Positions 31,350-42,196 of a stretch of 64,000 nt of DNA are shown piece by piece. A program made the translations under genes and the position numbers. Origin of the DNA: Mermis nigrescens (lineage: Eukaryota > Nematoda > Enoplea > Mermithida > Mermithidae). The stretch lies in assembly GCA_036768485.1 (NCBI GenBank), contig JAVLUZ010000157.1, forward strand, positions 14,325,877 through 14,389,876, read 5' to 3'. How positions within the stretch are numbered: position 1 is the stretch's first letter; every line of letters starts with the position of its first letter. The notes under the pieces were generated by a model. The model had not been told where the DNA came from. It ran no database searches and worked only from the letters and a program-made list of their open reading frames with translations.

Positions 31350-32430
31350 AAACGACACAAGCGTCATACATGCATATAGGCGCGAGGAACACACATAAGC
31401 ATGGGATCTGGGGGTTTAACACCCCCGCAAATTACTGTAGACCCCATCATTCTATTTTTAGTAACATTTTTGGCGATTCAACTCGACTAGACTCCCAGAA
31501 TTTCCTTGCTGCCCATGTATGGTGAGGTAGTATTACCCTAACTGAATGCTCAGCTAGTTAGGTAATGTACTTTGCGGCGATATTTAGCTGACCGAAGATT
31601 TTCTGCATAATTTTTGAAGACAAACGCAGAGAAAATCGCAGAATTTTTCCAAGCGCCGGATAAATAATTTTGTGTGCTGTTTATCCAAAAAGGCAAAAAT
31701 TGTGTCTAAATGATTTAAAAATTTGAAATTTCTAGCCAAATTGATCAATTACCGTATTTTTTAGCGTTAAAAGCGATATAAAGCAGTCAGAATGAAGTAA
31801 ACATGCTAAAAATGCGGTATGAGTACGAAAAAGTATTTTATGCACGCTACTTCCGTCATCTTCATTATTTGACCACAGAAAAAGCGTGAAAAATAAATTT
31901 ACTAATCTGGATTCCTGGGATTTTATCTCCGCCACTGCCGAGCCTGACCTTATGCACCTACATACCTATTTATATTACATATCTATGTACAAGGCACAAT
32001 AAGTTTGCAGTTTAATGCATGGTTTTCATCAGAGACCGATTCAAACAACATTGCACTGTAAAAATCAAGCACTGATGAGCAAAAGCATATAGTTCTTGAA
32101 CAAATTCGTCATTCTCAAGACTGATCGAAGGATTCAATCAGCTCACCCACACCACATGCACGTCAGCCTTAGGTTGAAGCATATCATGGATCTCTCTGTA
32201 TAAAATTAACATTGATTTTATTGACGCTCATTTATTCTCATGATTCAGGGCTAAGATATGTATATGCAGCAGCCCTGAATATTTTTGTATGACCTAATCG
32301 GTTTTGAATATCACACATGGTGTATGTACACAAAAATGCTTCATTTCTGTTGCACCAATGAATAAGATTATTCTTAAAGAAAGGAAATAACATGATAATA
32401 CTTCATAGTACTGATAATTATATAAGAAAT
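31350..32430. other. No gene recognised
   Basis: AT-rich DNA with one short fragment (31480-31520, CCCAGAATTTCCTTGCTGCC) of the dispersed-repeat family. The minus-strand frame at 31732-31935 has no support. Confidence 0.35.
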
Positions 32431-32437
32431 CGTATCG

Positions 32438-32614
32438 ATGAACGATTTCTTGTCAAGCAAGAATCAAGGTTGGGCTGAAACTGTGGGACAATGTTTGACG
32501 TTCCACTTCCTCAGAGGAGGCGTCGAAATTTTGACGACCACACACGAAAAATCATTGCCGTCAAAGCCGCTGCAGTTCGCAAGTGCATCAGCTGACCCTC
32601 GACTGAAAGCGTAG
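32438..32614 (+). CDS. Candidate 58-residue ORF or exon, unknown
   Basis: ATG at 32438 opens a frame reading MNDFLSSKNQGWAETVGQCL and ending SADPRLKA before TAG. Its GC content and residue mix are more coding-like than the surroundings. A second frame just downstream reads VDAKKSTEVKNLFEKIDEIF, as if one base had been lost. The GC/GTAGTT border before the stop would splice in phase with the exon at 33426, but that donor is weak. Could be a real small exon, a degraded gene or chance. Confidence 0.25.
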   Translation: MNDFLSSKNQGWAETVGQCLTFHFLRGGVEILTTTHEKSLPSKPLQFASASADPRLKA

Positions 32615-33425
32615 TTGACGCAAAGAAGAGTACAGAAGTGAAGAATTTGTTTGAGAAAATTGATGAAATTTTCAAAATTTTTAAACTTTGAAATCGTCAA
32701 GGATTATATTCTGCTTCGTTCATTCGAGGGATTTTCATTTCATCTAAACCACATGAATTAGGCTACAAAAGCGGCTTAAGCATACAGTTATGCGCTGCTC
32801 TGCTGGGTGTCCAGAGATTATCGTATACTTACCTCGATATGCAGACAAAAATACTGTAGAATATCAGCCCAATCGTATGCAGACTGTTTTTAGTGCATAA
32901 CGATCGGTAATGAAAAGCGCTTATCACTGTAACTCCGATTTTTTTCACTGCTCGACAGACGACTCAGGTCACTCCTTACTCCGTCACGCAAGGGAGAAAT
33001 CGGGTACTACAGTAATGAGACAATTTCTCATCATGCGATTTCATGCACCAGTTTAAAAAGTGTACTATAGGTTTAAAATCCTTTTGTCGTCACTTCTAAT
33101 TTTATCCAAATGCTCTCGGTCAAACACAACAATAATATGGTTGGAAGAAATCGCAGTGCATGCACACTACTACAAAGATCGGTGATTCGTAAAAATACAG
33201 CAAGGGTAGTCAAAATCAAGTGTAACGACTGGTTTTCTGGATTAATAGTATAGAAAAAAGATTTGCAGGTACACTGCTGGTGTTATTCAAGAAAACGCTT
33301 GCACTATTATTACTGTATAATAATTCGCACAGCACAAAGTAATTCTACTGTTCCTTCCTTAATCTGCTAGCTGTTTGGTACAATTTTTAATTTCTTTCTT
33401 GTCTGCATTACCCAACAAATTTCAG

Positions 33426-33506
33426 CCAAGAAATGTCAGACGATGTCGCTGCCACGCCAAAGGAGGCGGTTAAACCGATTAATCCAGCTAAAATCAAGCA
33501 CGGAAG
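33426..33506 (+). CDS. Candidate coding exon, MSDDVAATPKEAVKPINPAK
   Basis: Bounded by a pyrimidine-rich acceptor (CCCAACAAATTTCAG) and a near-consensus donor (GAAG/GTAGGT). The frame reads QE MSDDVAATPKEAVKPINPAK then IKHGR and leaves in phase 2. It may be a first coding exon with ATG at 33433 or an internal exon, since the frame is open to the acceptor. The acidic-then-basic composition suggests a cytosolic N-terminus. Family not recognised. It does not splice in frame to the first pecanex exon (a stop would form), so it belongs to another gene or isoform whose other exons I could not find. Confidence 0.5.
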
Positions 33507-33509
33507 GTA

Positions 33510-34285
33510 GGTATTCGTTAGTTTAGGCTGTTGTCGTCGCATGGAAGATTTATTCAAAAATTACAGACGGTGTTGTGTTTCAGATCATATAGATCTTTAG
33601 CCCAAGCATAAGAAAACATTAAAAAGAGGCAAAGCGAAACAGTTTAATTATCCATCGGCTTATTCATAGGAGTAGCCAGAATTTTTTTCTATTGGGATTC
33701 CGAAAATTTCCAATTTTAAAAGTCGATTAAAAGTAAACACATTTAAATGCCATTTTTAAACTTTTCACTCCGTCCTGAGATAATTTAAATGCATTTCAAA
33801 GAATTTTTCTGGAAAATTTTTCACAATGAGTCATTGGCGTAGCCAGTGGGGGAGGGCCACCAACCTGGGGAACATTCCCACATGTTCAAGAACTGAGCAA
33901 TATGGTTGCATGCACCGTATTTTCCCAGCGATTTGGTTGACATTATAGACCAGACCCAATTTTTTTTTCCACTTTTTCCAACCCTTTTCCACGTTTTTTC
34001 GGAGTTCTAAAAGCGTTAAAAATAGAGCGCTTGTGCTAAAAAATTAGTGTTCTTTTAAGTAGAAAATCCTATGTACACATGTAATAGCGGTCTTTGATGC
34101 AATATTTGTATAAAAAATCCGAGCTCTACTTGAAATATCACGATCAGTTTACATTATTTCTGTTGAAACTTGAATTTCCTTCCTCTAGTAAAGCATGTTA
34201 GCCAATTCTAAAGCCGCTTTTGACAATAAAAACTATAATTCATCAAATGGCGCGAAGCGCCAGAAAATGTTAAGAAAGAAGAAAG
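33510..34285. other. Intronic or intergenic, transposon-end fragments only
   Basis: The phrase TTGGCGTAGCCAGTGGGGGA near 33835 resembles hAT termini seen elsewhere, but no partner end or duplication was found. GGCGCGAAGCGCC at about 34248 is a variant of the dispersed hairpin word. Confidence 0.35.
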
Positions 34286-34517
34286 AAAATTTTATACAAA
34301 TACAAATACAAATATTTTATTTTCGTCGCACAAAAAAAGAACACAATAAGAAAAGAAACATTAATATACAATGAAATACAATTATAAATAAACATTCGAC
34401 ATGAATCATCATACAAAATCACATATTCTAAAAGCAAGAAATTATTAATTAAAGTACATTTATACGAGATTAGTGCAAAAGACGAAGGTAGGCGCGCAGG
34501 CTAAATAAATTATGCAC

Positions 34518-36632
34518 TTAGAACACGCCCCCTAGCAAATACCCCGTTAGATCAACTTTTTTCAACTTTTCACGGAGGGAAGCAACACTAGGAGATCTTA
34601 CAACAGCTTCAGGGAGAGAATTCCATACGTGAATCCACCTATTGGATAAATCATACCCACGAACATCAAGCCGAAAAGGAGTGCATTCACATTTCATTGA
34701 ATTTTGAGCACGCGTGTTGTTTTCACAAAAAGTAAAAAAGTCGGCTTGCTGCAAAACGCATCTACCACTCAATATCTGATACATCATACACAGATCACTA
34801 CGCAATCTGCGAATCTCCAGGCTATCCAATTCTAAGGAACTGAGTCTTTCAGCATAAGAAAGTCCCCGAAATCCAATAATTTTACGTGTAAATTTCCTTT
34901 GAACATTTTCGATCATTGAAACATGGGTCTTACGGTATGGATTCCAAACAGTGCTACAATACTCAAGAAGCGGTCTGACGTAAACAGTAAAAGCCCTAGA
35001 CATATTTAGTTTATTTTTAGAAGCAAATGATTTCGATATTAGCATAGCCCTAGCATAAGCTCTACGCGTTATATCATTATAGTGGAAATTAAAATCAAGT
35101 TTACTTGATACGTAAACACCCAAATCCTTTACAGAATTTACACTCTGTTCTACAGTCAGGTCAGAAATTCTATAAGAATGCTTGGGATTTCCAAAACCTA
35201 GATATAACACGTAGCATTTTTCAGTAGCAATTTTTAACTGCCAATCCTTGGACCAGACTACGAGTTTAGCGATATCATCTTGAAGTTGGGTGTGATTGCT
35301 AGATAAATTATAAAGCTTGACGTCATCGGCAAAAAGGCAAACTTTGCTATTTAAGCGGTCGCTAATGTCATTTATGAATAAAACAAAAAGAATCGGGCCA
35401 AGTATACTGCCCTGAGGAACACCGCTAGTGACAGATTTTTCGCTCGAAAACTGACCGTTAATAACAACCCTTTGAGTCCTATCGCTCAAAAAACAAGTTA
35501 ACCAACTCAATAAATCTCCAGAAAATCCAAAAGTTTCCAGTTTATAAATTAATTTACGGTGAACTACAGTGTCGAAAGCTTTAGAAAAATCAATGTAGAT
35601 AACATCAACAGTGTTTTTTTCATCAATTAATTTAGTCCATTCATTTTTGCACTTTAGTAATTGCAATTCACACGATTTACCCTTTTGGAAACCAAACTGA
35701 CCGGAGGAGATCAAATTATTCTCACGTAAATGTGCTTGCATCGTACTGTTAATTATAGATTCCATGATCTTACACGTAATACAACATAACGATATCGGCC
35801 TGTAATTTTTAGCATCACTCCGGTCGCCCTTTTTATACACAGGAACAACATTAGCGGTGCGCCACAGTGCAGGAATACAATGGGTTTTGAAAGATATTTC
35901 AAAAATAGTGGTTAAGGGCTGGGTAAGTACAAAAGCAAGTTTTTTCACAAAAAATGCGCAAAGTCCGTCAGGGCCAATCGATAATGATGGTTTAATTTTC
36001 CGTATAGCAGAAAAAACGACATCATCAGAAAAACGAATGTTTGATAACTTTGGCTGTGCACAAGCATTAATAAGACCAAAATTCGTTTGCGTAGGAACAC
36101 TAAAGACTGAAGCAAAAAGTGTGCTAAAAACGTTTGCCTTATCTTTGTCAGTAGAAGCAATCACACGATCGCCATCAGTTAAAATTGGAATAGTTCTTTC
36201 ACCACTAATACGAGAATTAACAAAATTATAAAAAGAATTCAAATTTCCAGATTTAATAAGTTTATCCTCTTTGGAAGAGTGAAATTTATAGATTTCGGCC
36301 TTTAATAACTTTGCACAGTTATTATAAACAGCTTTAGATTCAGGCGTTTTTCTCTGTTTATAAACATGCCACAGCCTCAGTTTTTTAGCAACCAGCTTTC
36401 TTATGTTCATTGGGTATCTTTTCACAGTTGCAGGTTTAGCTTCAATTTTTGGAACATGCTGGGAAATTAAAGGATTTATAACAGACAAAAATTTGTTGTA
36501 GAAATCATCACAAGTAACGCAATCCGAAAAAATGTCAGGCCACGAAATTGCGGACAAAAATAATTCAATCTGATCATAATTTGCTCTGCGAAAATTAAGT
36601 TTAGCAGAACTTTTTCTTCCAAGATAGAACAT
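34518..36632 (-). CDS. Reverse transcriptase ORF of LINE element 1 (704 aa)
   Basis: Long uninterrupted frame. Key RT blocks are present in order: YKKGDRSDAKNYRPISLC (about residue 265-285), DVIYIDFSKAFDTVVHRKLI (about 345), SGVPQGSILGPILFVLF (about 410), CLFADDVKLYN with the catalytic pair Asp-Asp (about 435), and the thumb/C-terminal MSRAFTVYVRPLLEYCSTVW (about 555). A C-terminal domain follows, ending ADFFTFC...RWIHVWNSLPEAVV. The endonuclease is upstream in another frame, so the full ORF2 is broken by frameshift near 36620-36650, but this RT could still encode an intact domain. The plus-strand frame at 35857 is its shadow. Confidence 0.92.
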   Translation of the reverse strand: MFYLGRKSSAKLNFRRANYDQIELFLSAISWPDIFSDCVTCDDFYNKFLSVINPLISQHVPKIEAKPATVKRYPMNIRKLVAKKLRLWHVYKQRKTPESKAVYNNCAKLLKAEIYKFHSSKEDKLIKSGNLNSFYNFVNSRISGERTIPILTDGDRVIASTDKDKANVFSTLFASVFSVPTQTNFGLINACAQPKLSNIRFSDDVVFSAIRKIKPSLSIGPDGLCAFFVKKLAFVLTQPLTTIFEISFKTHCIPALWRTANVVPVYKKGDRSDAKNYRPISLCCITCKIMESIINSTMQAHLRENNLISSGQFGFQKGKSCELQLLKCKNEWTKLIDEKNTVDVIYIDFSKAFDTVVHRKLIYKLETFGFSGDLLSWLTCFLSDRTQRVVINGQFSSEKSVTSGVPQGSILGPILFVLFINDISDRLNSKVCLFADDVKLYNLSSNHTQLQDDIAKLVVWSKDWQLKIATEKCYVLYLGFGNPKHSYRISDLTVEQSVNSVKDLGVYVSSKLDFNFHYNDITRRAYARAMLISKSFASKNKLNMSRAFTVYVRPLLEYCSTVWNPYRKTHVSMIENVQRKFTRKIIGFRGLSYAERLSSLELDSLEIRRLRSDLCMMYQILSGRCVLQQADFFTFCENNTRAQNSMKCECTPFRLDVRGYDLSNRWIHVWNSLPEAVVRSPSVASLREKLKKVDLTGYLLGGVF

Positions 36633-37285
36633 TTAAGAGAAAAAGTAACAACCGAGTGATCACTAGTAGAAAAGGTGGGTTGACTTCAACGTTTTCGATA
36701 GAATGGGCATCAAAAATAACATCTAAAATATGCATACCGTGTGTTGGTTCAGAAACTTTTTGACTAAAAGATAGAGAAAGCATACACTCGCAAAAAGATC
36801 GGTTAATAGGACTCGAAGGTAGAATAAAACTAGACCAGTCTACATTAGGAAAATTTAAATCACCTAATATGACAACAGGATACTGTATCTGAGAGGCCCA
36901 TTCTATAACACGGCAAAGCATTCTCATGTGGGAGAAATCATAATCCGGCGCCCTGTAAAAAAGTAGCACACGAATCTTGGAGCTTACGCCAATGAAATCA
37001 ACAATAACTATTTCTTCACTGAAAAGATTTTCCGGTACTTTCGGCAAGTAGGATTTTAAAGTACTTTTTGAAAGAATAAAAACACCTCCACCTTTTCGAT
37101 TGATCCTATCGGAACGATACACATTAAAACGGTTTAAATTGCAAAGTAAGCTATTAGATACACTAGGAGTTAACCAGGATTCACTACACACACACGATAT
37201 CGAAATCATTTGCTGTTAAAAATGCATCAAACTCATTTAGTTTATTTAGTATACTACGTGCATTAAATAAACAACAACGCAAAAA
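36601..37285 (-). pseudogene. Endonuclease (EEP) domain of LINE element 1, frameshifted
   Basis: Minus-strand frame with SESWLTPSVSNSLLCNLNRF, RKGGGVFILSKSTLKSYLP, VVILGDLNFPNVDWSSF and THGMHILDVIF, the exonuclease-endonuclease-phosphatase order of CR1/Jockey LINEs. N-terminal residues (NKLNEFDAFLTANDFDIVCV) are in a different frame. The terminal STSDHS block, which holds the catalytic Asp-His, is reached only after another frameshift at about 36655. Not functional as is. Confidence 0.8.
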
Positions 37286-37289
37286 AAAG

Positions 37290-38881
37290 TCTGCACAATT
37301 TAAGTTGTGTTAAACGATCCTCGTAAGAAAGAATATTATTATAGCCAAAAATATATTTAGTGAATCTACGTTGAACAGCTTCCAATCTATCTATATCCTT
37401 AAGATAAGAGGGGTTCCATACACTGCAACAATACTCTAATAAAGGTCTAACATAACAACTATAAGCTTTAACAAGATTACCTTTATCACGCTGAAAAAAA
37501 TGATTTGCGTATTAAAATACATCTAAAGAAAGCTTTTTTAATCAAAGAATTATAATGTTCCTTAAATTTTAAATTTCGAGGAATCAAAACTCCTAAATCA
37601 CGGACAAACGGATCACTAGAAATAATTTCCCCATTTAGTCTATAAACAGCTTTTTGATTATTATTACCCAAATATAGAACTTGACTTTTGGTTCGAGAAA
37701 TAGGTAAATCCCATGCAATTGCCCAGTCAATAATCTTATCTAAATCAGACTGTAATAATTTACAGTTACGACTAATATTGAAAATTTTGATATCATCTGC
37801 GAACATATAAACCGTACTACAAATATTATCACATATATCATTTATAAAAATCGAAAAGAGCGTAGGTCCAAGGACACTTCCTTGGACGACACCGCTGGTA
37901 ACAGGCACATAATCTGAAAAAGACTGATTAACGCGAACACATTGGGAACGATTAAACAAATAGGCCTTTAACCATGCATACAAATTACCGTTTATTCCAT
38001 ATCCGTTTAACTTAATAAGAAGTTTTTCCATATTTACTTTATCAAAAGCTTTAGAGAAATCTAAATATATTATATCAACAGTTTCTTTTTTAGCTAACGA
38101 CTGAATCCATGAAAATTTACACTTTAACAATTGTGTTTCACAAGATTTATTCTTTTGAAAAACCAAATTGAAAAGGAGATATTAGTTTATTAACCTTAAG
38201 AAAGTCTAACAATTGACTATTAATAATTCTTTCCATAATTTTGGCAATAGAACAACAAAGAGAAACGGGCCTGTAATTATCCACTAATGCTGGATCCCCC
38301 TTTTTTAATATTGGAATAACATGTGCCATGCTCCAAAGCTCGGGAATATTTCCAGACAGAAAAGATACAGTGAAAATACTAACTAACGGCTTTATCATTT
38401 GAAACGACAATTTTTTAATAAAAAGATTACATATGCCATCGGGGCCAACTGCAATAGACGTATTTAGATGGTTAATGGCTTCCAATACGCGATCCTCACT
38501 AAAAATAATGTCAGAAAGCGAAAAATCACAGCGCTTCTGAAAAAGAAAATTCGCGTTAGTAATGTCACTAGAAAACACTGAAGCGAAATAATCATTAAAA
38601 ATGTTAGCCTTGCGTAATGAATCGGTTATAACATTATTATCAGAAAATGTTAGAGGAGGAATTTCATTGCGACTTTTTAACCTATTATTTACAAAAGTAT
38701 AGAAAGCTTTAGGATTATTATTCTTGAGCAATTTGTTTTCTTGAGAAGAGAAATAATTATGAATAGTTCTACGTAGAGCCTTACAATGATTTCGATATTT
38801 AACTTTAGTTCCTGGAGTTTTACACCTTTTATACTTATCCCATAGAGAACGTTTTTTAAGAAATAATTTATCTGTCTGCAA
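37290..38881 (-). pseudogene. Reverse transcriptase of LINE element 2, frameshifted
   Basis: Two frames meet at about 38155 (ISPFQFGF then QKNKSCETQLLKCKFSW), then a third after 37486. Motifs: LKKGDPALVDNYRPVSLCCS, DIIYLDFSKAFDKVNMEKLL, SGVVQGSVLGPTLFSIF (Val for the usual Pro), MFADDIKIFN with the Asp-Asp pair. Further C-terminal residues (YVRPLLEYCCSVWNP) continue to about 37290. At least two frameshifts make it inactive. Confidence 0.9.
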
Positions 38882-38976
38882 GCTTTTAGGTATTTAAATT
38901 TTAATTTAGCCCTAAAAGTAGGTACAAAACTAAAAATAAGAGGATTTAATATACTTAAAAAACATTATACATGTCA

Positions 38977-39775
38977 TTAACTGTTGAGCATGTAAGAAAA
39001 AATGTCAGGCCAAGAAACAGAGGATAAAAAAGTAGCTATACTCTCGTAGTCCGCTTTATTGAAATTTAAGCAAGGTTTATCTCCATCTTGAAAAGTTCTA
39101 GTTAAAATTTCAAAAGAAATCGAATTATGGTCGCTTGTTGAAAAAGGAGGAAGAACCTGGATATTAAAAACGTTATATGCAGCAAATACTACATCAATCA
39201 AAGTATTATCGTGAGTATTTTCTCTAACTAACTGTTGCAGACCACTAGCTGATAAGTAATCAAAAAATAATTCGTTTAATGGATTAAATGTAAAAGTACC
39301 ATGAAACCAATCAATTTTAGGCAAATTTAGATCACCTACTATAATAACGGGATGACAACTATTAGTAGCCCATTCAATTAAATTACATATCCGAAGTGCA
39401 GTATCAAAATCATACTGCGGAGGTCTATAAACTAACAAACATCTCATAACATCTCCACCTTTTAAAATTTCAACTACTAAAGTATCAGACACAAACAGAG
39501 AAGCAGGAACTTTAATGCATCGAGCATAAAGATGAGGTTTAGCAAAAATTAAAACTCCACCTCCCCGCTTATTCTTACGATCTGATTGGAGAATAAGATA
39601 ATTTTTTAACGGACATAATAGACTGTCGGAAATAGATTCATTTAATTAGGTTTCACAAAAAAATAATATATCGAATTTTGCAGTATTTAAGAGAAAGTGA
39701 AGTTCCCCTAACTTATTAACAATACTAAGAGAATTACATAGCAAACATTTGATATTAACAAAATAACGGGGCGAA
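38977..39775 (-). pseudogene. Endonuclease (EEP) domain of LINE element 2
   Basis: SDTLVVEILKGGDVMRCLLV, VVGDLNLPKIDWFH-type GDLNLPKIDW block, LIDVVFAA and LPPFSTSDHNSISFE with the catalytic SDH. The N-terminal third upstream of 39492 (RKNKRGGGVLIFAKP) contains a TAA in place of the Trp codon after FCET. The frame ends YMLNS just before the RT, so a segment between the two domains is deleted or shifted. Confidence 0.85.
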
Positions 39776-39780
39776 TTTAC

Positions 39781-40300
39781 CTAAATATTAGACGCGTGTT
39801 GACCATGTTGAGCACGAAATTTGGGATTAGATGGTTTAGGGGCTGTAGAAGGAGGATCATAGACTCGTACAGTTTTCTTCTTCACACAGTCATCCCTAAA
39901 GTCGATATATAGATTAGTCTCGCCCGCGTCCAGTCGTTGGTGCAACCCGTCATTAAGTTCACGCTGACGTTTTCGCTGAAGAAACGACAAATCCGGTCGC
40001 GCACGTAATTTCGAGTAGACGTTTGTTGGATTTGCAGGGTGGACAACTTTGTTGATAAGACCAATAAAGCGACGTTGAGCATGTGACGAAGAAAGACAAA
40101 CTTTCAGAAACTGAGGTTTGTCTGAATATTTGGGACCATCTCTAAATACCTGCGTTATATCGGCAGATGAAAAATCAGAGTCTTTATTGTAATCATCAAT
40201 TAAAGATTTAACGGAAACAAGGTCATCGTTAGATTTGGCTAAACCAAATACGACCGCATTCAACTTTTTTGATTCACGTTCTAGACCATCTTGAATTTAT
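39781..40300 (-). pseudogene. ORF1 (RRM-like part) of LINE element 2
   Basis: Frame begins around QDGLERESKKLNAVVFGLAK and continues DITQVFRDGPKYSDKPQFLK, KLRARPDLSFLQRKRQRELN, ending with a basic proline-rich tail. CR1/Jockey ORF1 proteins commonly have such an RNA-recognition-like fold (xVxFGLxES...VxRLGxxxxxKPRxLKV). A stop separates it from the PHD-like finger upstream, so ORF1 is broken. Confidence 0.75.
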
Positions 40301-40536
40301 AAACCTATATCGACGATGCTGGGTGACGTAGAAGCGCCGATTTTATAGGACAAACTATTGAAATATGAAATAAGTGCTGATGGTAGATTAAGGCACTCAG
40401 CATGTGCCCACTTATGACATAGTCCACATTGAACAGCCGAAATATGACTATCCGTAACTGTCTTAGTGCAAATGACACAAAGACTATTATTGTCATAATG
40501 TGTATTGTAATAATAATAAGACAAGCTGGTGATCAA
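40297..40536 (-). pseudogene. PHD-like zinc-finger N-terminus of LINE element 2 ORF1
   Basis: 79 codons with the zinc-ligand pattern C-V-I-C ... C-G-L-C-H-K-W-A-H-A-E-C (CxxC, CxxC, HxxC), as in PHD fingers found in ORF1 of CR1/L2-type LINEs. It ends PSIVDIGL at a stop just before the RRM-like part, consistent with a deletion between finger and RRM. Confidence 0.75.
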
Positions 40537-40589
40537 TTATCGTGACTTTGACAATGGCAACGCGTCGAGCCCTTGTATAGTGTAGGGTG

Positions 40590-40930
40590 ACTAATGGCAT
40601 CTTAGAATACCAAAAAACCTAAGATGGGCACGACACGACCAAATTTTTTATAAAACCCAAGGGGGACTAAAGGATAATCCATCAAATTGTTCAGTTTTTA
40701 AAGCTGTACTGTCTTCCAGGTTCTTAGCTCAGGCCCGTGTTCAGGATCTTTTTTCATTGGGAAGGGGGGCACGACACGACCGAATTTTTTAAAAAACCCA
40801 AGGGGGACTAAAGGACGAATCAAAAAATGACTTTTTAACAGGGCTGGCATGAGTGGGTTTTTGGGTTTTTGTTAACTTTTTGGGGTCCTAAAAAATCTTA
40901 GGTTTTTGGTATTCTAAGATGCCGTTAGTT
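40590..40930. mobile_element. Small TIR element with an internal duplication
   Basis: Inverted termini ACTAATGGCATCTTAGAATA (left) and, inverted, ACTAACGGCATCTTAGAATA (right), followed by CCAAAAACCTAAGAT. Inside, GGGCACGACACGACC and AAACCCAAGGGGGACTAAAG occur twice, about 141 bp apart (40625 and 40766). No coding sequence. Confidence 0.75.
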
Positions 40931-41353
40931 ATGTAATGGTTTGCATGAAAACTTCACTCAAATATGAATTTTATAGCCTAAAAACTACGTAGTTTAGTTG
41001 TATTTTCTTTTTATTAACAATTTATACTTTTTACTCTAACATGGCACCCCATCCAGTAGTCTGACCTTTTGTACAAAAATAGCAAAAGTACATATCTATT
41101 ATTTTAAGTTTTATGTGTAGTGTAATTTTCCAATGTCTGATGTCTAACTTTTATACTTATTACATAGGTATTTACATTGGCAGATTCAACGGCTTCATCG
41201 GAACAAAATTTTTCAACCTTTGATTTTGTCCATTTAAAATTGAGAAATTCACTGAGCACACTGATACAGTTCGAAAGCTGGGGTTCATTAAAAACAATGC
41301 CAATCAGCTTTGTGATCCGACCATGAGGAATACTGATGATTATAATGGTAGAG

Positions 41354-42196
41354 GGCTAAACTTAAGAATATGGTACTTTTGGAAAAGGTGCAAAACAAAT
41401 ATGGAATGCCAAATTTTTTTGCCAAAATGATAGAACATGATAAATTTAAGTGCGGAAAAAAATTTGGTGAAAATCTGAGCCATACTTGCAAAGTTGCAGG
41501 CAACTCTCGATTTGATTGTTGTGTGGGATGATTAAATGGCTCAATCCAAGGACTTACACATTTGTCAGAAATAAATAATATGGGCTGAAATTACGGAAGG
41601 AAGCATAGCAATGAAGGAGAAAAAAGAAAAAAGGCGCGAAAAGCTGTTTGAAATTTTAAAAAACTTAGAAAAGTTTTCATATTTTTTTCATGTTTTTTCG
41701 GTTATACTCAATAAGATATACGAAAATCTAAGTTTTTGCTTCTATTATACTCATGCTTAGGCTTAGTATATCTGAAAAGGTGTTTTAAGCTGCTTAGGTC
41801 GACGTTGCTCCCGCTCAGGTCGATGTATAGATGCTCAGATCGATGTATAGATGCTTAGGTCGATATATAGATGCTTAGGTCGATGTATAGATGCTTAGGT
41901 CGATGTATAGATGCTCAGGTCAATGTATAGATGCTTAGGTTGACGTAAATTGGGTATCTACATGTGATTCTGCATTTAACTGTTTGAATCTTCAAATAGT
42001 TAGGTCGAGAAGATGCTTGCTTAGTTTGAGAAGAGGCTAATTAAAGAAACCCATAGCTTTTGTAATATTGATCATAGACAGATGAAATTTTTTTCCACGG
42101 TTTCTTTCAATATGTTCTAAGTACTGAGCAAAAAAATCCGCTCTTCTGAAGTTTATTTCTTAGTATTCTGAAAGTACCATATTCTTAAGTTACTCC
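41354..42196 (-). mobile_element. Mutator-like non-autonomous element, copy B (uninterrupted)
   Basis: Complementary-strand relative of 14475-17442. Termini GGCTAAACTTAAG and CTTAAGTTACTCC are flanked by ATGGTAGAG (41345-41353) and ATGGTAGGG (42197-42205), eight of nine bases alike. 843 bp long with the 20 bp tandem array at about 41805-41945. Acts as a natural empty site for the Harbinger-like insertion in copy A. Confidence 0.88.

Larger units (their letters stand above)
34290..37290 (-). mobile_element. CR1/Jockey-group non-LTR retrotransposon 1, 5' truncated
   Basis: A minus-strand LINE with endonuclease then reverse transcriptase. Its 3' end is a short (TTTGTA)n tail (ACAAATACAAATACAAATA on the plus strand at about 34295-34313), the microsatellite style of CR1/L2 elements rather than poly-A. 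The 5' end starts inside the endonuclease (NARSILNKLNEFDAFLTAND) and abuts the RT C-terminus of element 2 at about 37290 without spacer. It is the best preserved of five similar elements up to 46.9 kb, all on the same strand. Confidence 0.85.
37290..40545 (-). mobile_element. CR1/Jockey-group retrotransposon 2, near full length but 3' truncated
   Basis: Minus strand, 5' to 3': a PHD-like finger ORF (40536-40297), an RRM-like ORF1 part (40263-39781), endonuclease (about 39775-38977) and reverse transcriptase (38881 to about 37290). The 3' tail is missing: the RT C-terminus stops at EDRLTQLKLC and runs directly into the endonuclease of element 1. Confidence 0.85.

Noticed and set aside
35857..36231. 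Plus-strand 124-codon frame
   Set aside because: Exact antisense shadow of the reverse transcriptase ORF at 34518-36632.
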